Source: UBA4465 sp002292365 (GTDB lineage Bacteria > Bacteroidota > Bacteroidia > Cytophagales > Cyclobacteriaceae). From it: DNA of 64,000 nucleotides. The DNA is taken from assembly GCA_943788615.1 (NCBI GenBank), contig CALSQY010000001.1, forward strand, positions 1,302,001 through 1,366,000, given 5' to 3'. Shown one piece after another: positions 9,516 to 19,433 of the stretch. The translations under genes and the position numbers were made by a program. Position 1 is the stretch's first letter, and each line of letters begins with the position of its first letter. The notes beneath the pieces are model-generated. The model was given only the letters and a program-made list of their open reading frames with translations, was not told the origin of the DNA and searched no databases.

Positions 9516-9772
9516 TGAAGGCCAAAGCAGTCTTCAATTTCCGTTTAATAGTCGTTGTGATGGACGGATATCAAAACCCTCTTTGAAAATCAATAGCCCT
9601 AAGGAAGGCCATTATTTAATAAAATTATAATTCCATATTATCCTTGTTATTTTTGCTTTTTAGATCCCATAAACTTAAACGAGAAAGTTGCAGTTTATGC
9701 GCTAACAAATAATGATGATACTCTCTAAAAGGGAGCGTGATAGGACAACTAACACTCAAAAATAATAATATC

Positions 9773-10807
9773 ATGGATACACCAAAGCGTACAGAAATCG
9801 GAGCCATAGGAGAGTTTGGACTTATAGATAAAATTAATCAGCGTGCAGTCCTTCAACATGCTTCAACACTAAAAGGCATTGGAGATGATGCTGCGGTTAT
9901 TGATGGCGGATCTGATCATAAGAAACTGATCAGTACCGATATGCTATTGGAGGGCGTACATTTTGATTTGAGCTATATGCCATTGACACATCTTGGATAT
10001 AAAGCAGTAACGGTGAACGTTTCGGATATTGCGGCTATGAACGGAATACCGAAACAAATGACAATCAGTCTTGGCTTGAGTAATCGTATGTCTGTGGAGG
10101 CTGTGGAAGCTCTTTATGAGGGGATTTTTGCAGCAGCAAAAGACTATCAGATTGATATAGTAGGAGGAGATACTACCTCTTCGAGATCTGGTTTGGTCAT
10201 TTCGATCACCCTCATCGGTGAATCGGCACTAGACAACATTGTCTATAGAAATGGCGCTAAAGAGGGAGATATATTATGCCTTTCAGGAGACATTGGCGGT
10301 GCCTATATGGGTTTGCAAATCTTAGAACGTGAAAAAGAAGTTTTTAAAGCAGATCCAAACATGCAACCTCAATTAGACAAATATTCCTACATAGTGGGCC
10401 GGCAATTGCGTCCGAAAGCTCGGATGGATGTCATTCATGAATTACGAGACTTGGGCATTTTACCTACTTCAATGATTGATATTTCGGATGGGCTTGCCTC
10501 TGAAATTTTCCATTTATGCGAGCAATCCCAAAAAGGAGCTTGTATTTATGAGGACAAGTTACCCATTGAAAAGCAAACTTTTGATACCGCTGCTGAGTTC
10601 AGTATGGATCCTAACACCGCAGCGCTCAATGGGGGAGAAGATTATGAACTCCTTTTCACCATCGATCAAAAGGATTTTGAGAAAATGAAAAATCATGATG
10701 ACATCACCACGATTGGTTACATGCATGCCCCCGATTTAGGTAAGGTTATGGTTACCGACAATAAAAACACCATTGAATTGATTGCGCAAGGCTGGATTCA
10801 TTTCTAA
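9773..10807 (+). CDS. thiL: thiamine-monophosphate kinase
   Basis: Phosphorylates thiamine monophosphate to the active cofactor thiamine diphosphate in the cytoplasm. The 344-residue product has the AIR-synthase-like fold with IGDDAAVID, STDMLLEGVHFD, VNVSDIAAMNG, VGGDTTSS, MIDISDGLASEI and GGEDYELLF in the expected order. The start at 9773 was preferred over 9737 because it gives the usual N-terminus. No other thi genes are adjacent and no TPP riboswitch was recognised upstream. Confidence 0.95.
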   Translation: MDTPKRTEIGAIGEFGLIDKINQRAVLQHASTLKGIGDDAAVIDGGSDHKKLISTDMLLEGVHFDLSYMPLTHLGYKAVTVNVSDIAAMNGIPKQMTISLGLSNRMSVEAVEALYEGIFAAAKDYQIDIVGGDTTSSRSGLVISITLIGESALDNIVYRNGAKEGDILCLSGDIGGAYMGLQILEREKEVFKADPNMQPQLDKYSYIVGRQLRPKARMDVIHELRDLGILPTSMIDISDGLASEIFHLCEQSQKGACIYEDKLPIEKQTFDTAAEFSMDPNTAALNGGEDYELLFTIDQKDFEKMKNHDDITTIGYMHAPDLGKVMVTDNKNTIELIAQGWIHF

Positions 10808-11037
10808 GCGCCTTTTTTTAATATTTTCTTCAGTGTTGACACATGGAGAAGTGAAAACTGCTCAGTATTTATAAGATTCTGTACAATGAAAAGCATTTAT
10901 TAGGCATTTAATTTTGAATAGAGGGGTGATAGCTTTGGTTTTATCTCCATGGATTTCATGGGGAAAAGGCTATTTTGCTGAGTAAATGCTATAAATATAT
11001 TCAATATCCTAGTAATAGGAATCTATTTGAGTATTGG
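10808..11037. other. gene-free stretch between thiL and the YceI terminator
   Basis: AT-rich sequence with stops in all frames. I recognise no gene or RNA. Confidence 0.5.
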
Positions 11038-11074
11038 CAAAAAATAAGCGGTTGACTTTTTGATCAACCGCTTA
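11038..11074 (-). terminator. rho-independent terminator of the YceI gene
   Basis: A perfect 10-bp stem (11046-11055 with 11064-11073) is followed on the minus strand by seven T residues (complement of the A-run at 11038-11044). It lies about 50 bases after the YceI stop codon. Confidence 0.85.
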
Positions 11075-11124
11075 ACAATTCTGGAATATGTAAACATCTC
11101 TTTCAAATAGACCCTCTTTAAAAT

Positions 11125-11694
11125 TTAGTTCTGGGTAATTACAGAGATGGCTACTTTTATTTCATCATAAATCAATTTATCACCTAAGTCCATGAAAAAA
11201 CTTCCTGATCGATGCTTTACTTCATATTCCGAACGGTCAAAAGTGAAGGTGGCCGATGCTGTATAACCATTTCCAGTAGGTGTTAAGGAGGCATCAAATT
11301 CAATAGATTTTGTAATATCTCTAACGGTAAAATCAGCGACGATTCGGTATAGATTATCTTTTTCTTCCGTAGCTTTCACAATGATCAACTGTGCGGTTGG
11401 AAATGCATTGGCATCAAAGAAATCTTCAGATTTGAGATGATTTTCCAATTTACCGCGATAGGCTTCTGAAACATCTAAATTTGTGATGGATGTCATATCA
11501 ACTTCAAAAGCACCTCCGGTCAATTGTCCATCCGAGATCTCTAGAGTACCAGATTTTAAACTTATAAGTCCATTGTGAGTGGTAGTAGCACTGCCTCCTT
11601 CCCATTCAATAGTACTTTTTTGAGTATTTACAAGCACCGTTTCAAGTGGGGATAGATTTAACGTTAATAAGGATAAAATAATTGCTAAGGTCAT
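11125..11694 (-). CDS. YceI-family lipid-binding-like periplasmic protein
   Basis: A 189-residue secreted protein with an N-terminal hydrophobic signal and the YceI lipocalin-like barrel. Typical segments are STIEWEGG, the middle LKSEDFFDANAFPTAQ near 90-105, ADFTVRDITKSI, and a C-terminal strand ending in IKVAISV. YceI proteins bind polyisoprenoid-type lipids. The physiological role is usually unknown. It stands alone with a strong terminator downstream. Confidence 0.9.
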   Translation of the reverse strand: MTLAIILSLLTLNLSPLETVLVNTQKSTIEWEGGSATTTHNGLISLKSGTLEISDGQLTGGAFEVDMTSITNLDVSEAYRGKLENHLKSEDFFDANAFPTAQLIIVKATEEKDNLYRIVADFTVRDITKSIEFDASLTPTGNGYTASATFTFDRSEYEVKHRSGSFFMDLGDKLIYDEIKVAISVITQN

Positions 11695-12002
11695 AAGATA
11701 TTTTTTTAAGTAATTATAAATTATTTTTTTATTTGATCAAAGTAAATGATAAGTTCTGATTTCTGGATTAATCTAAATTAATAAATAACAAATAATAAAT
11801 TTTTATTTCGTTGTCAGTTTTTTTGAAGAGTAGTAGGTTTTAGAGTCAACTTAAGGTTCTATTCGATCAGCGTAATATTTGGAATTCCCAATTCTTTAAA
11901 TCGTCAGTAACTATCCCTATAATACGACCATGAGCCAAAATTCAAATCGGTTGAAGGTTATTGAGACTTATTAGTTAATTTTAAAGTTTCAATGTACTAG
12001 GC
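11695..12002. other. divergent intergenic region (YceI / DUF3109)
   Basis: About 300 AT-rich bases between divergent genes, so it should hold both promoters. No match to the Bacteroidota promoter consensus was good enough to call. Confidence 0.4.
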
Positions 12003-12587
12003 ATGATCATAATAGACAAAACCGTAATTTCTTCAGATATTTATCAGGAACAGTTCATCTGTGACTTGGACAAATGTAAAGGAGCTTGTTGCGTAGAAGG
12101 AGATCTTGGAGCTCCTTTGGGACTAGATGAGCTACCGCTGATTGAAGGTGCTGTCAAAGAAGCAAAAACTTATTTATCCCAAGAATCGAAAGAAATATTA
12201 GATAAAGGAGGCGCCTATATCTTAGATGAAGAGGGGGATTTCTCCACAACGACCCTCAAGGGTAAAGAGTGTAGTTTTGCCTTTTATGATGAGGAGAAAA
12301 CTTTAAAATGTAGTCTTGAACAGGCATGGATTGATGGTAAATCAAACTTCCGAAAGCCCATAAGTTGCCATTTATATCCCATAAGGATTGCCCAATTGCA
12401 AGAATATGAAACTCTAAATTATGATCGATGGAGTATTTGTGAATGCGCCAGGATCTTAGGTAAAAACAAAGGCGTAGCGATTTATAAATTTTTAAAGGAA
12501 CCACTCATTAGAAAATATGGCGAGGATTGGTATCAAAAGTTGTGTGATGAAATCGAGTTACTGAAGGCGGATACGACCAAGGCATAA
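12003..12587 (+). CDS. DUF3109 family cysteine-rich protein
   Basis: A 194-residue cytoplasmic protein of the DUF3109 type. Cysteines fall in CDLDKCKGACC (residues 20-30), KECSFAFYD, KCSLEQAW, ISCHLYPIRI and SICECAR, in a pattern that suggests a bound metal or Fe-S cluster, as proposed for the related YkgJ group. The reaction is unknown. The broken alkyltransferase gene follows on the same strand 13 bases later. Confidence 0.85.
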   Translation: MIIIDKTVISSDIYQEQFICDLDKCKGACCVEGDLGAPLGLDELPLIEGAVKEAKTYLSQESKEILDKGGAYILDEEGDFSTTTLKGKECSFAFYDEEKTLKCSLEQAWIDGKSNFRKPISCHLYPIRIAQLQEYETLNYDRWSICECARILGKNKGVAIYKFLKEPLIRKYGEDWYQKLCDEIELLKADTTKA

Positions 12588-12600
12588 AAATAAAATAATA

Positions 12601-13186
12601 TACGATCAAATAGCAAACTTTCTGGGGGCCAAATTAAACCCTAGCTATAAGCAAACAGCTCTATTTACAGATCTTTATGGCGATGTTCTTTCTGATTCAT
12701 CAGAGAATAAAAAGTTGAAATTAGTGCCTATGGAGGTAAATTTCTCACAAATCCAGGGCAAAAAACGACTCATTTACTATGATTTTTTCGAAAGTATGTT
12801 TGGAAACATGATCATTGATCTTCCAGTAAAGGCGTTTCTCGTGATGTTTTACTAGGACATTAATGAAGCCTTAATAGGCTTGCAACAACAATATCCAAAT
12901 GCCCAAATTATAGCAGGGCAAGATAGGTATCAAGATTATGTTAAAAACTTTTTGGACGGTACTAAAGGGCACAAGGAAGGACTTACCTTACATTTACATG
13001 GAACATCGTTTCAATTTAAGTATGGCAGGATTGTTGAATATACCGAGTGGGGTACTGAGTACCTTTGGGGCCATCGCTAAATATCTGAAGAATTCTTTGG
13101 TTTCCAGGGCAGTAGGTACTGACGTCGGATCTAATCCTGTAACAATTAGATTTAGAACAATTTATTACGGTCATTGGTTAGGTTAA
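12601..13186 (+). pseudogene. decayed Ada/Ogt-type methylated-DNA-protein cysteine methyltransferase
   Basis: Reading across frames gives recognisable pieces of an O6-alkylguanine DNA alkyltransferase: FFESMFGNMIID (about 12787-12822), ALIGLQQQYPNAQI (about 12868-12909), SFQFK (13006-13020), then FGAIAKYL (about 13065-13088) and RAVGTDVGSNPVTI (about 13109-13149) in another frame. A TAG at 12853-12855 interrupts the frame. At least one frameshift follows FQFK, and the catalytic PCHR motif is not found after SNPVTI. The fragment upstream may be the remains of the usual AraC-type helix-turn-helix part, but this is weak. The gene cannot make a working repair protein. Confidence 0.8.
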
Positions 13187-14119
13187 TTTCAGCTTAAAAA
13201 AATCGTAGGGTTGATTACGTGCGTCATTTGCCAGAGACTGTAAGGCTTTGTAATGATCGTTTAGATTTAATTCTGGATGGATAAAATTGAAATTTTTGTG
13301 TCTCCAAAATGACATGGAAGCACCGGCATAGGCAGTGAAGGCACCCAGCCCCTTTTGTTCAATAGCAGTTAAGGTGACTTGCTTTGAATAACCTCTTAAA
13401 AAACCTTGTACTTTATCGGCGCTGAGGCGACCTTCTTCGGAGCAAAGCCCAATAATAGCCATTCCGACATCAAATATGCGATAATAATAAGTAGCTTCCT
13501 CGAAATCCATTAGGGTCACCCTCTGTTTGTCTGGGCTAATAAGCACATTGTCACAGAACAGATCACTATGTATGAAAGCCCGTGGAAGTTCATCGGATAA
13601 GTGAGGTGCTAACTCTGAGACGATGTTTGTAAGCCAAGTTCTAAAAGGATCTTTTGGCGCATAATCATTTAATAGATCAAAATGCTCTTTTCCAAAGTTG
13701 AGATCATATGGCAGATAATCAGGGGGAGGTATTCGATGAAGTTTACCTACCTGAAATCCTACTAACTCGATCAGCGGTAGTGTTAAATAAGGCTTTATTC
13801 CTCCCGAGATGAATCTTTTGATCATGACAGGCTTTTGGCGCCAAAGCGTGATAGGCATCCCATTTTTGGCAGAGACTATTTTTGAGGTCTCAAAACGATT
13901 ATTTTCTAGGTATTGAAGGAGTTGACTTAGGGCCAGAACCTCTTCCCAAGTTTTTTGCTCAAAGAGACTGAGGACGTAGTTCTCCTCCTTGAGAGTGACT
14001 TGGTAATTGGTATTTTCTATACCCCCACTTAATACGCTAAAGGAATCAAAGGTTTCCAATCCATAGGGTGTCAAAATCTCGAAAAGGTCTTGAGTAGTTA
14101 GCGCCGTATAAGGGTCCAT
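13178..14119 (-). CDS. thrB: homoserine kinase, aminoglycoside-phosphotransferase (type II ThrB) family
   Basis: Predicted to phosphorylate homoserine, the substrate for threonine synthase just upstream. The 313-residue protein has the APH-like kinase fold: LSGGIENTNYQV near 30-42, FIHSDLFCDNV (HxDxxxxN catalytic loop) and LMDFEEATYYYRIFDVG (metal-binding Asp). This differs from the GHMP-type homoserine kinase of enteric bacteria. The start at 14119 was chosen because the longer frame overlaps thrC. It begins 14 bases after the thrC stop, which supports the threonine-pathway assignment over a generic phosphotransferase. Confidence 0.82.
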   Translation of the reverse strand: MDPYTALTTQDLFEILTPYGLETFDSFSVLSGGIENTNYQVTLKEENYVLSLFEQKTWEEVLALSQLLQYLENNRFETSKIVSAKNGMPITLWRQKPVMIKRFISGGIKPYLTLPLIELVGFQVGKLHRIPPPDYLPYDLNFGKEHFDLLNDYAPKDPFRTWLTNIVSELAPHLSDELPRAFIHSDLFCDNVLISPDKQRVTLMDFEEATYYYRIFDVGMAIIGLCSEEGRLSADKVQGFLRGYSKQVTLTAIEQKGLGAFTAYAGASMSFWRHKNFNFIHPELNLNDHYKALQSLANDARNQPYDFFKLKLT

Positions 14120-14133
14120 TTTTTGAAAAAAAA

Positions 14134-15586
14134 TTAAGCAGGGTGATGTAAATCCCAATGTGTATTCATGGTTTCTTTTAAGGCGCTGTGTAAGCGGGAA
14201 TAGTGACAGGTATAATTTTTTTGGCATTTTACTTTTGCTTCCTCAATAGAAGGATGCATAGCGGCTCGGGGCATTTGATCAGCACCCAATAAACGTTCCA
14301 TCGTCTCAGGAAACTTGGCAGGATGGGCGGTAGCGAGACAAATCAATGGGTGCTCGCCCAATTGTACTTTTAATTGATCTGCTGCGGCTACCGCCACTGC
14401 TCCATGTGGATCCAATAAATAATGTTCCTCCTCGAAGACATTTTTAATGGTTTTTAATGTCTGCTCATCGGAGATGCTTTTGGATAAAAACCCTTTTCGG
14501 TATTCGGCCATCGTTTCTGTATCAAAAATGGCCTGTCCTGTTCGCTCAAAAGTTTCCATCCATTCCTTAATTTTTGTCCGTATCACCCTCCACATTAAAA
14601 TACAAAAAACGCCAGAAATTGATGGGAACCAATATATCTATAGCAGATGATACGGTTTCGTGAATGGGTTGCTTTGAAAACACACCTTGTGTAAAAATTC
14701 GGTTTAGGCAGGCGTTTTGATTGTTCGCTACTACCAAATAATGAATCGGCAATCCCATCTTTCTAGCCAATCCTCCAGCACATAAATTACCAAAGCCACC
14801 AGAAGGTACGGCCATGTTTACGGGAGCGCCAACTTCTTTCGCAATGCGCAGGTACCCATAGAAATAATGGACGGTCTGCATCATGATCCGTCCCCAATTA
14901 AGGGAGTTGACACTAGACAGTTTAAGTTTTTTTTTAAAAGCATCATCAGCATAAAGTTGGCTAATGACGACATCGAGATCATCACCCCCCTCCGGACAAT
15001 TAAAAACGCCCACGGGATGTACATTGGCATGGGGTAGGGTGGTCATTTGTCTTTCTTGTGCCTCAGTAATCAGTCCTTTCGGATACAAAACCCAGGCATC
15101 TAAATTCGATTTTCCGGCAACAAAATGCGCTGCGGCGGGGCCCGTATCTCCTGTGGTCGCTACGATCACCGAGAGATGTTCGCTTTTTCTTTTAAGAAAG
15201 AAATTAACCAAATTAACCATAAAAGACATGCCTACGTCCTTAAAGGAAAGGGTAGGGCCATAAAATAATTCCATGATGTAGGTTTCATCCCGAGTTTCCA
15301 ACTGATGAAAGGGAATGACTTCTTTGGTTTCAAAAGTGTCATAACATTCATCAAGGAGCAGACGCAGCTCAACAGCAGAGACAATACTACGATCAATAAA
15401 CAATGATAATACTTCGAATGCCAGTGCTTTGTAGCTCAGTGATTTCCATTTATTTAAATCAGAATGCGTCACTTTTGGTAAATATTCGGGCACATATAAT
15501 CCGCCATCTGATGCGTAGCCATCCAAAATAGCTTTTTCAAAGTCGACGGTAGGACCACCTCCTTTGTTGCTTTTATAATTGAGCAT
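14134..15586 (-). pseudogene. thrC: threonine synthase with single-base frameshift
   Basis: Converts O-phosphohomoserine to threonine using PLP. The N-terminal 339 codons (15586-14567) carry GGLYVPEYLP, the PLP-lysine motif LSFKDVGMSF, ATTGDTGPAAAHF and AVPSGGFGNLCAG. The frame then hits a TAA. The remaining C-terminal part (KEWMETFERTGQ to the end at 14134) continues in another frame with good family sequence: LLDPHGAVAVAA and CLATAHPAKFPET. Removing one base from a five-A run (complement of 14571-14575) would restore a protein of about 483 residues. Everything else looks intact, so a sequencing error or a very recent mutation is possible. It overlaps the upstream gene by 14 bases. Confidence 0.85.
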
Positions 15587-16541
15587 CTTGCTGGGTCAAT
15601 AGATGTTGCAAATAAACTGATTTGGCAATCATGATGTCTTGTACTGCCACACCTGTCAAATCTACTATTGTTATTTGATGATCATTTTTACGTTGTAATT
15701 TAGGGTCTTGGATAGCAGCACCCAATTCGTATATGTCATCAGTTTGGATAAATCCCCCTCTGGTCGCTTGATAAATCTCTCCCCTACTTTTGCTTTGAGG
15801 CAGGCTATCGGCAATGATCAGATCGGCTTTTTTTAGTAGGTCTCCTGATAATTCTTGCTTGGTAGCGGTATCGGATCCTACGGCCGTAATGTGGGTACCT
15901 GCTTGAATGTCATCGGCATGCAATAGCGCCGTTTCTGAAGGGGTGGTGGTAACTAATAGTTGACAATGTTTGGCCACTTGTGAAGGAGAAGTTGCTATGT
16001 GTATATTCCAATTTGAACCTAAGTCGTGCTTCAATTTTTCGGCATGGCGTTCATTTCGACCCCACAACCATACGTCACGGTATGTTAAGATTTTTTGAAG
16101 ATGTTGTAGTTGAAATTTAGCTTGAACTCCTGTGCCTATGATACCAATGGCCCTTATATTTTTGGGTGCAAAATATTGGGCTGCCAGTGCTCCCGCGGCT
16201 GCCGTACGAATATCAGTGAGATAGCCGCCATCCAATAACAAGGCTACTAACTGGCCTGTTTGCTGTTTAAATAAGAGCATTAAACCTTGACCTGAGGCGA
16301 TGCCTAATTTTGGATTTTCATAGAAACCTGAGGCGATCTTAATCACGTAATAATCATCATTAAGGATATAGCCATATTTTATATGAACATCGCCTGGGGG
16401 ATTATTGAAAAGGAGTTCTCCAACTGGTGGCACTATACTTTGACCATTACTATAGGCCTTAAAGCCTATTTCCATCGCATCGTTTATGTCAACTTCCTTG
16501 AGCAGAGATTTGATTTCATTAATTTTGAGAATTGTAGACAT
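15573..16541 (-). CDS. ornithine cyclodeaminase / mu-crystallin family protein
   Basis: A 322-residue NAD(P)-dependent enzyme of the ornithine cyclodeaminase-alanine dehydrogenase family. Visible are the substrate-site region VHIKYGYI, the Rossmann motif IGIIGTGVQAKFQ near residue 125-137, LTDIRTAAAGALAA before it, and AVGSDTATKQEL after it. Members include ornithine cyclodeaminase, ketimine reductase and amino-acid dehydrogenases, so the substrate is open. It heads the operon with thrC and thrB, which suggests amino-acid metabolism. The start at 16541 is preferred over 16559 for fit to the family. Confidence 0.85.
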   Translation of the reverse strand: MSTILKINEIKSLLKEVDINDAMEIGFKAYSNGQSIVPPVGELLFNNPPGDVHIKYGYILNDDYYVIKIASGFYENPKLGIASGQGLMLLFKQQTGQLVALLLDGGYLTDIRTAAAGALAAQYFAPKNIRAIGIIGTGVQAKFQLQHLQKILTYRDVWLWGRNERHAEKLKHDLGSNWNIHIATSPSQVAKHCQLLVTTTPSETALLHADDIQAGTHITAVGSDTATKQELSGDLLKKADLIIADSLPQSKSRGEIYQATRGGFIQTDDIYELGAAIQDPKLQRKNDHQITIVDLTGVAVQDIMIAKSVYLQHLLTQQDAQL

Positions 16542-16657
16542 GAGTTTCTGTTGGTTCAAACTTAGGAATTTTGCTGGTAAACAGCTAATGCTAGCACCTT
16601 ATTAATTCATGAATTTTAAGGAGGGGAAAAAAACTATATTAAAAAGAAAAGACCTGA

Positions 16658-18103
16658 CTAGTTGGAGATCCCGTTGAGGTACATCTCAAACATGAAGGGA
16701 TTTTTAAGGGGCTCATCAATGACTGGATGAGGCGAGAAAGGTGCGATTCTACCCAGTCCATTTCTACCTGTGATTTCATCAATGGCAATGCTTAACAATA
16801 ATTCATCATCCGCTCCAAGGGGCCTCATGAATTCTAAATAATCAGTTTCTTTGGCCTCAATATCGGGTAAAAATCCTGTAGAATAATCACTAAAATCTAA
16901 TGAATTAGCCAATTTGCTTATGATGGGTTGGAGCGCATAGGTGTGATTGGGATTGAGATTACCGTCTTTTTCTGTAAAATCTGATCGTGGAGAGTCATAT
17001 AAAGTTCTTGATCCTTCATTTTTACCTACCGTTTGATCTCCAATGATTCGCACTTTCATATAAGGCAATAGCCCCGCTATGAGGAGTTCGCTTGCAGATG
17101 CAGATCGATTGCTGACTAGGATATAAATTCGTTCAATATTCAATTCATTCAATGTACGGGTTGAGACACTCTCATATTCAGCATCTACTACGTCCAAATC
17201 ATCTACAAAAAAAAGGGCGCGGGTATTGCCTCCGTGTTTTTCATTATATAATATCTTACCAAAGACATCTGTCCGAGTTGCTTTACCGTAAATCATACTG
17301 GCCAAATGCATGGTGGTATAAATAGATCCTCCACCGTTATATCTCAAATCTAAAACCAATTCTGTAACATTTTCATCTTTGAACAGCCCGAAGGCATCAT
17401 TAAGTTGCTCATGAAAAGTATGTCTAAAGCCATTGTACATGAGATAGCCAATTTTGTGGTTTTCAATTTCTAAAACTTTTTCGAGGAAGACGGGATTTTC
17501 AGTCAATTGTCGTGCAAAAAAAGAGGGTGTCGTGTGGGTAGGTATGAGCACATTATCTTCAATTTTAGCAATGTCGAGGGTATAGCTTTCTTGATTTTGC
17601 AATAATTCTTGATAACTGTCCATAGTCATGAGGCGACCATTGATGCCATAAAATAATTCACCACGGATTAAGTCTACTTCAGAGGCAGGCGAATCTGGCA
17701 ACACATACTTAACATAGCCAATGACACTATCTCCCAACCATCTTACCAGACCATATTTGAAGCCGAAATCGGTAGTTATGCCTGCAAAATATTCGTCTTG
17801 CGCATTATAATCATCGGTGATCCATGAGAATCGATCATCAGCATATCTCAAGGATTCAAATAAGAGATTGGGATCATCGAATTGATTCAAAAAAGTATTT
17901 CTTTCACTACTAGATGCAAATTGCTCATCTTTCAAGTCATCCACGTCTTCTTGCCAATAATACCAAGAATTCATGGCTCCCCAAATGAAAGCGTTTACTT
18001 CATTTTCGGCGGCAATGCCTGGATCATCATCTTTATTGCAACTCGTGAAGATAGATAAAGATGTGAGGACAAAAAGGGTCGATTTTAAATTCAAATAGCG
18101 CAA
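16658..18103 (-). CDS. S41 family (C-terminal processing) peptidase lipoprotein
   Basis: A 481-residue lipoprotein with lipobox IFTSC (Cys22) that probably cleaves proteins in the periplasm or at the cell surface. An N-terminal helical part (about 35-110) is followed by a PDZ-like segment (about 115-180) and the S41 domain with LVLDLRYNGGGS (249-260), the serine motif SNRSASASELL (331-341) and the lysine motif DQTVGKNEG (356-364). The catalytic Ser/Lys pair therefore looks intact. Substrate unknown. It stands alone between the threonine operon and galE. Confidence 0.9.
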   Translation of the reverse strand: MRYLNLKSTLFVLTSLSIFTSCNKDDDPGIAAENEVNAFIWGAMNSWYYWQEDVDDLKDEQFASSSERNTFLNQFDDPNLLFESLRYADDRFSWITDDYNAQDEYFAGITTDFGFKYGLVRWLGDSVIGYVKYVLPDSPASEVDLIRGELFYGINGRLMTMDSYQELLQNQESYTLDIAKIEDNVLIPTHTTPSFFARQLTENPVFLEKVLEIENHKIGYLMYNGFRHTFHEQLNDAFGLFKDENVTELVLDLRYNGGGSIYTTMHLASMIYGKATRTDVFGKILYNEKHGGNTRALFFVDDLDVVDAEYESVSTRTLNELNIERIYILVSNRSASASELLIAGLLPYMKVRIIGDQTVGKNEGSRTLYDSPRSDFTEKDGNLNPNHTYALQPIISKLANSLDFSDYSTGFLPDIEAKETDYLEFMRPLGADDELLLSIAIDEITGRNGLGRIAPFSPHPVIDEPLKNPFMFEMYLNGISN

Positions 18104-18189
18104 GAGGATTTTTTTATTGATAAACTTTAGGTTTGAAAACGAATTCTTCCTCGCTTATTATATGTTCTTTAATTTTTAGGGCTAATATA

Positions 18190-19209
18190 TCAAGAAATGA
18201 GGGTTTTTTGCCATTTCCATGCTGATTTCATCATATCATCTAAATTGAGTTGAGCCTTCCAGTTCAGTTCATTATTGGCCCGTGTCGTATCAGCATAGAT
18301 CTTTACGATGTCTCCAGCTCTCCGATCCACTATTTCATAAGGTACTTTGGTATGATTGATCTTTTCAAATGTTTGAATGACTTCAAGTACAGAGCTCCCT
18401 TTGCCCGTTCCGATATTGAAATATTCATAGGATTTTTTTTGTTCATGGTTTAGCATACGTTCAATCGCTCGGACATGCGCTTTGGCAAGGTCTACCACAT
18501 GAATATAATCTCGTACGGCAGTTCCGTCGGATGTATTATAGTCATTTCCATATACTTTCAGTTTAGATCGTAGCCCAGCCACTGTCTGAGTAATAAAAGG
18601 AACCAAATTGGCTGGCATTCCAATAGGCAATTCACCGATCAAGGCAGAAGGGTGTGCCCCTACAGGATTGAAATACCTTAATGATAAGGCTTGGAGTGAC
18701 CCATTAGTTCGGGTCGTAAGATTGAGAATATCTTCTCCTATTTGTTTGGTGTGCCCATAGGGTGATTCGGCTGAGGCAAATGGAGTGTCCTCAGTTACTG
18801 GAAGCCGAGAAGGTTGACCATAAACGGTACAGCTAGAAGAAAAAACAAGATTTGAAACTTTATATAATTCCATTAATTTCAATAAATTAAGCATGGAATT
18901 TAAGTTTACATCATAATATAAAAGAGGTTTCTCTACTGATTCGCCGACTGCTTTTTTCGCAGCAAAATGAATAATTCCATCGAATTTATTGTCCTTGAAG
19001 AGTTTTTCCATGGAGGGAGAATTTCTCAAATCAAACTGATAAAATCTAGGTTTTGTACCTGTTATTTTTTCGATGCTCTCAATGGTACGATACTCAGAAT
19101 TAGACAAGTCATCCACAATAACGACCTCATAACCTTGATGGATGAGTTCAACAGCCGTGTGTGATCCTATGTATCCAGTACCTCCAGTTATCAATATTCT
19201 TTTAGCCAT
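18190..19209 (-). CDS. galE: UDP-glucose 4-epimerase
   Basis: Interconverts UDP-glucose and UDP-galactose for sugar use and surface polysaccharide synthesis. The 339-residue SDR-type enzyme has the NAD motif ITGGTGYIGSHT (7-18), the serine segment FSSSCTVYG near 123-131, the catalytic YxxxK in SPYGHTKQIGE, and LRYFNPVGAHPS. Length and motifs are standard. It is a single gene with no polysaccharide cluster around it. Confidence 0.95.
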   Translation of the reverse strand: MAKRILITGGTGYIGSHTAVELIHQGYEVVIVDDLSNSEYRTIESIEKITGTKPRFYQFDLRNSPSMEKLFKDNKFDGIIHFAAKKAVGESVEKPLLYYDVNLNSMLNLLKLMELYKVSNLVFSSSCTVYGQPSRLPVTEDTPFASAESPYGHTKQIGEDILNLTTRTNGSLQALSLRYFNPVGAHPSALIGELPIGMPANLVPFITQTVAGLRSKLKVYGNDYNTSDGTAVRDYIHVVDLAKAHVRAIERMLNHEQKKSYEYFNIGTGKGSSVLEVIQTFEKINHTKVPYEIVDRRAGDIVKIYADTTRANNELNWKAQLNLDDMMKSAWKWQKTLIS

Positions 19210-19433
19210 AAAACTTATGTAAAATACAAGATTAAGGTAACGAACTTAATTTTTTTTAAAATAGCTTCTTATAATTCCATTGGTATCTATCATTTTTTTT
19301 TAAGAAGGGTATCGACTCAAAGGCTTGAAATAATGAAAAATGAAGGTAGTCAGCAAAAAACATAGTGGGACGATACTACTAAAAATCTTTTCATAATTTT
19401 TATTTTTCGGAGGGAATAGGCCATTTTTGTGGA

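Noticed and set aside
12880..13186. Two short overlapping frames as separate genes
   Set aside because: Both are pieces of the decayed alkyltransferase gene in different frames.
14567..14595. Programmed frameshift in thrC as the leading explanation
   Set aside because: Five A residues make a weak slippage site, and I see no stimulatory structure. Error or mutation is simpler, so it is kept only as an alternative.
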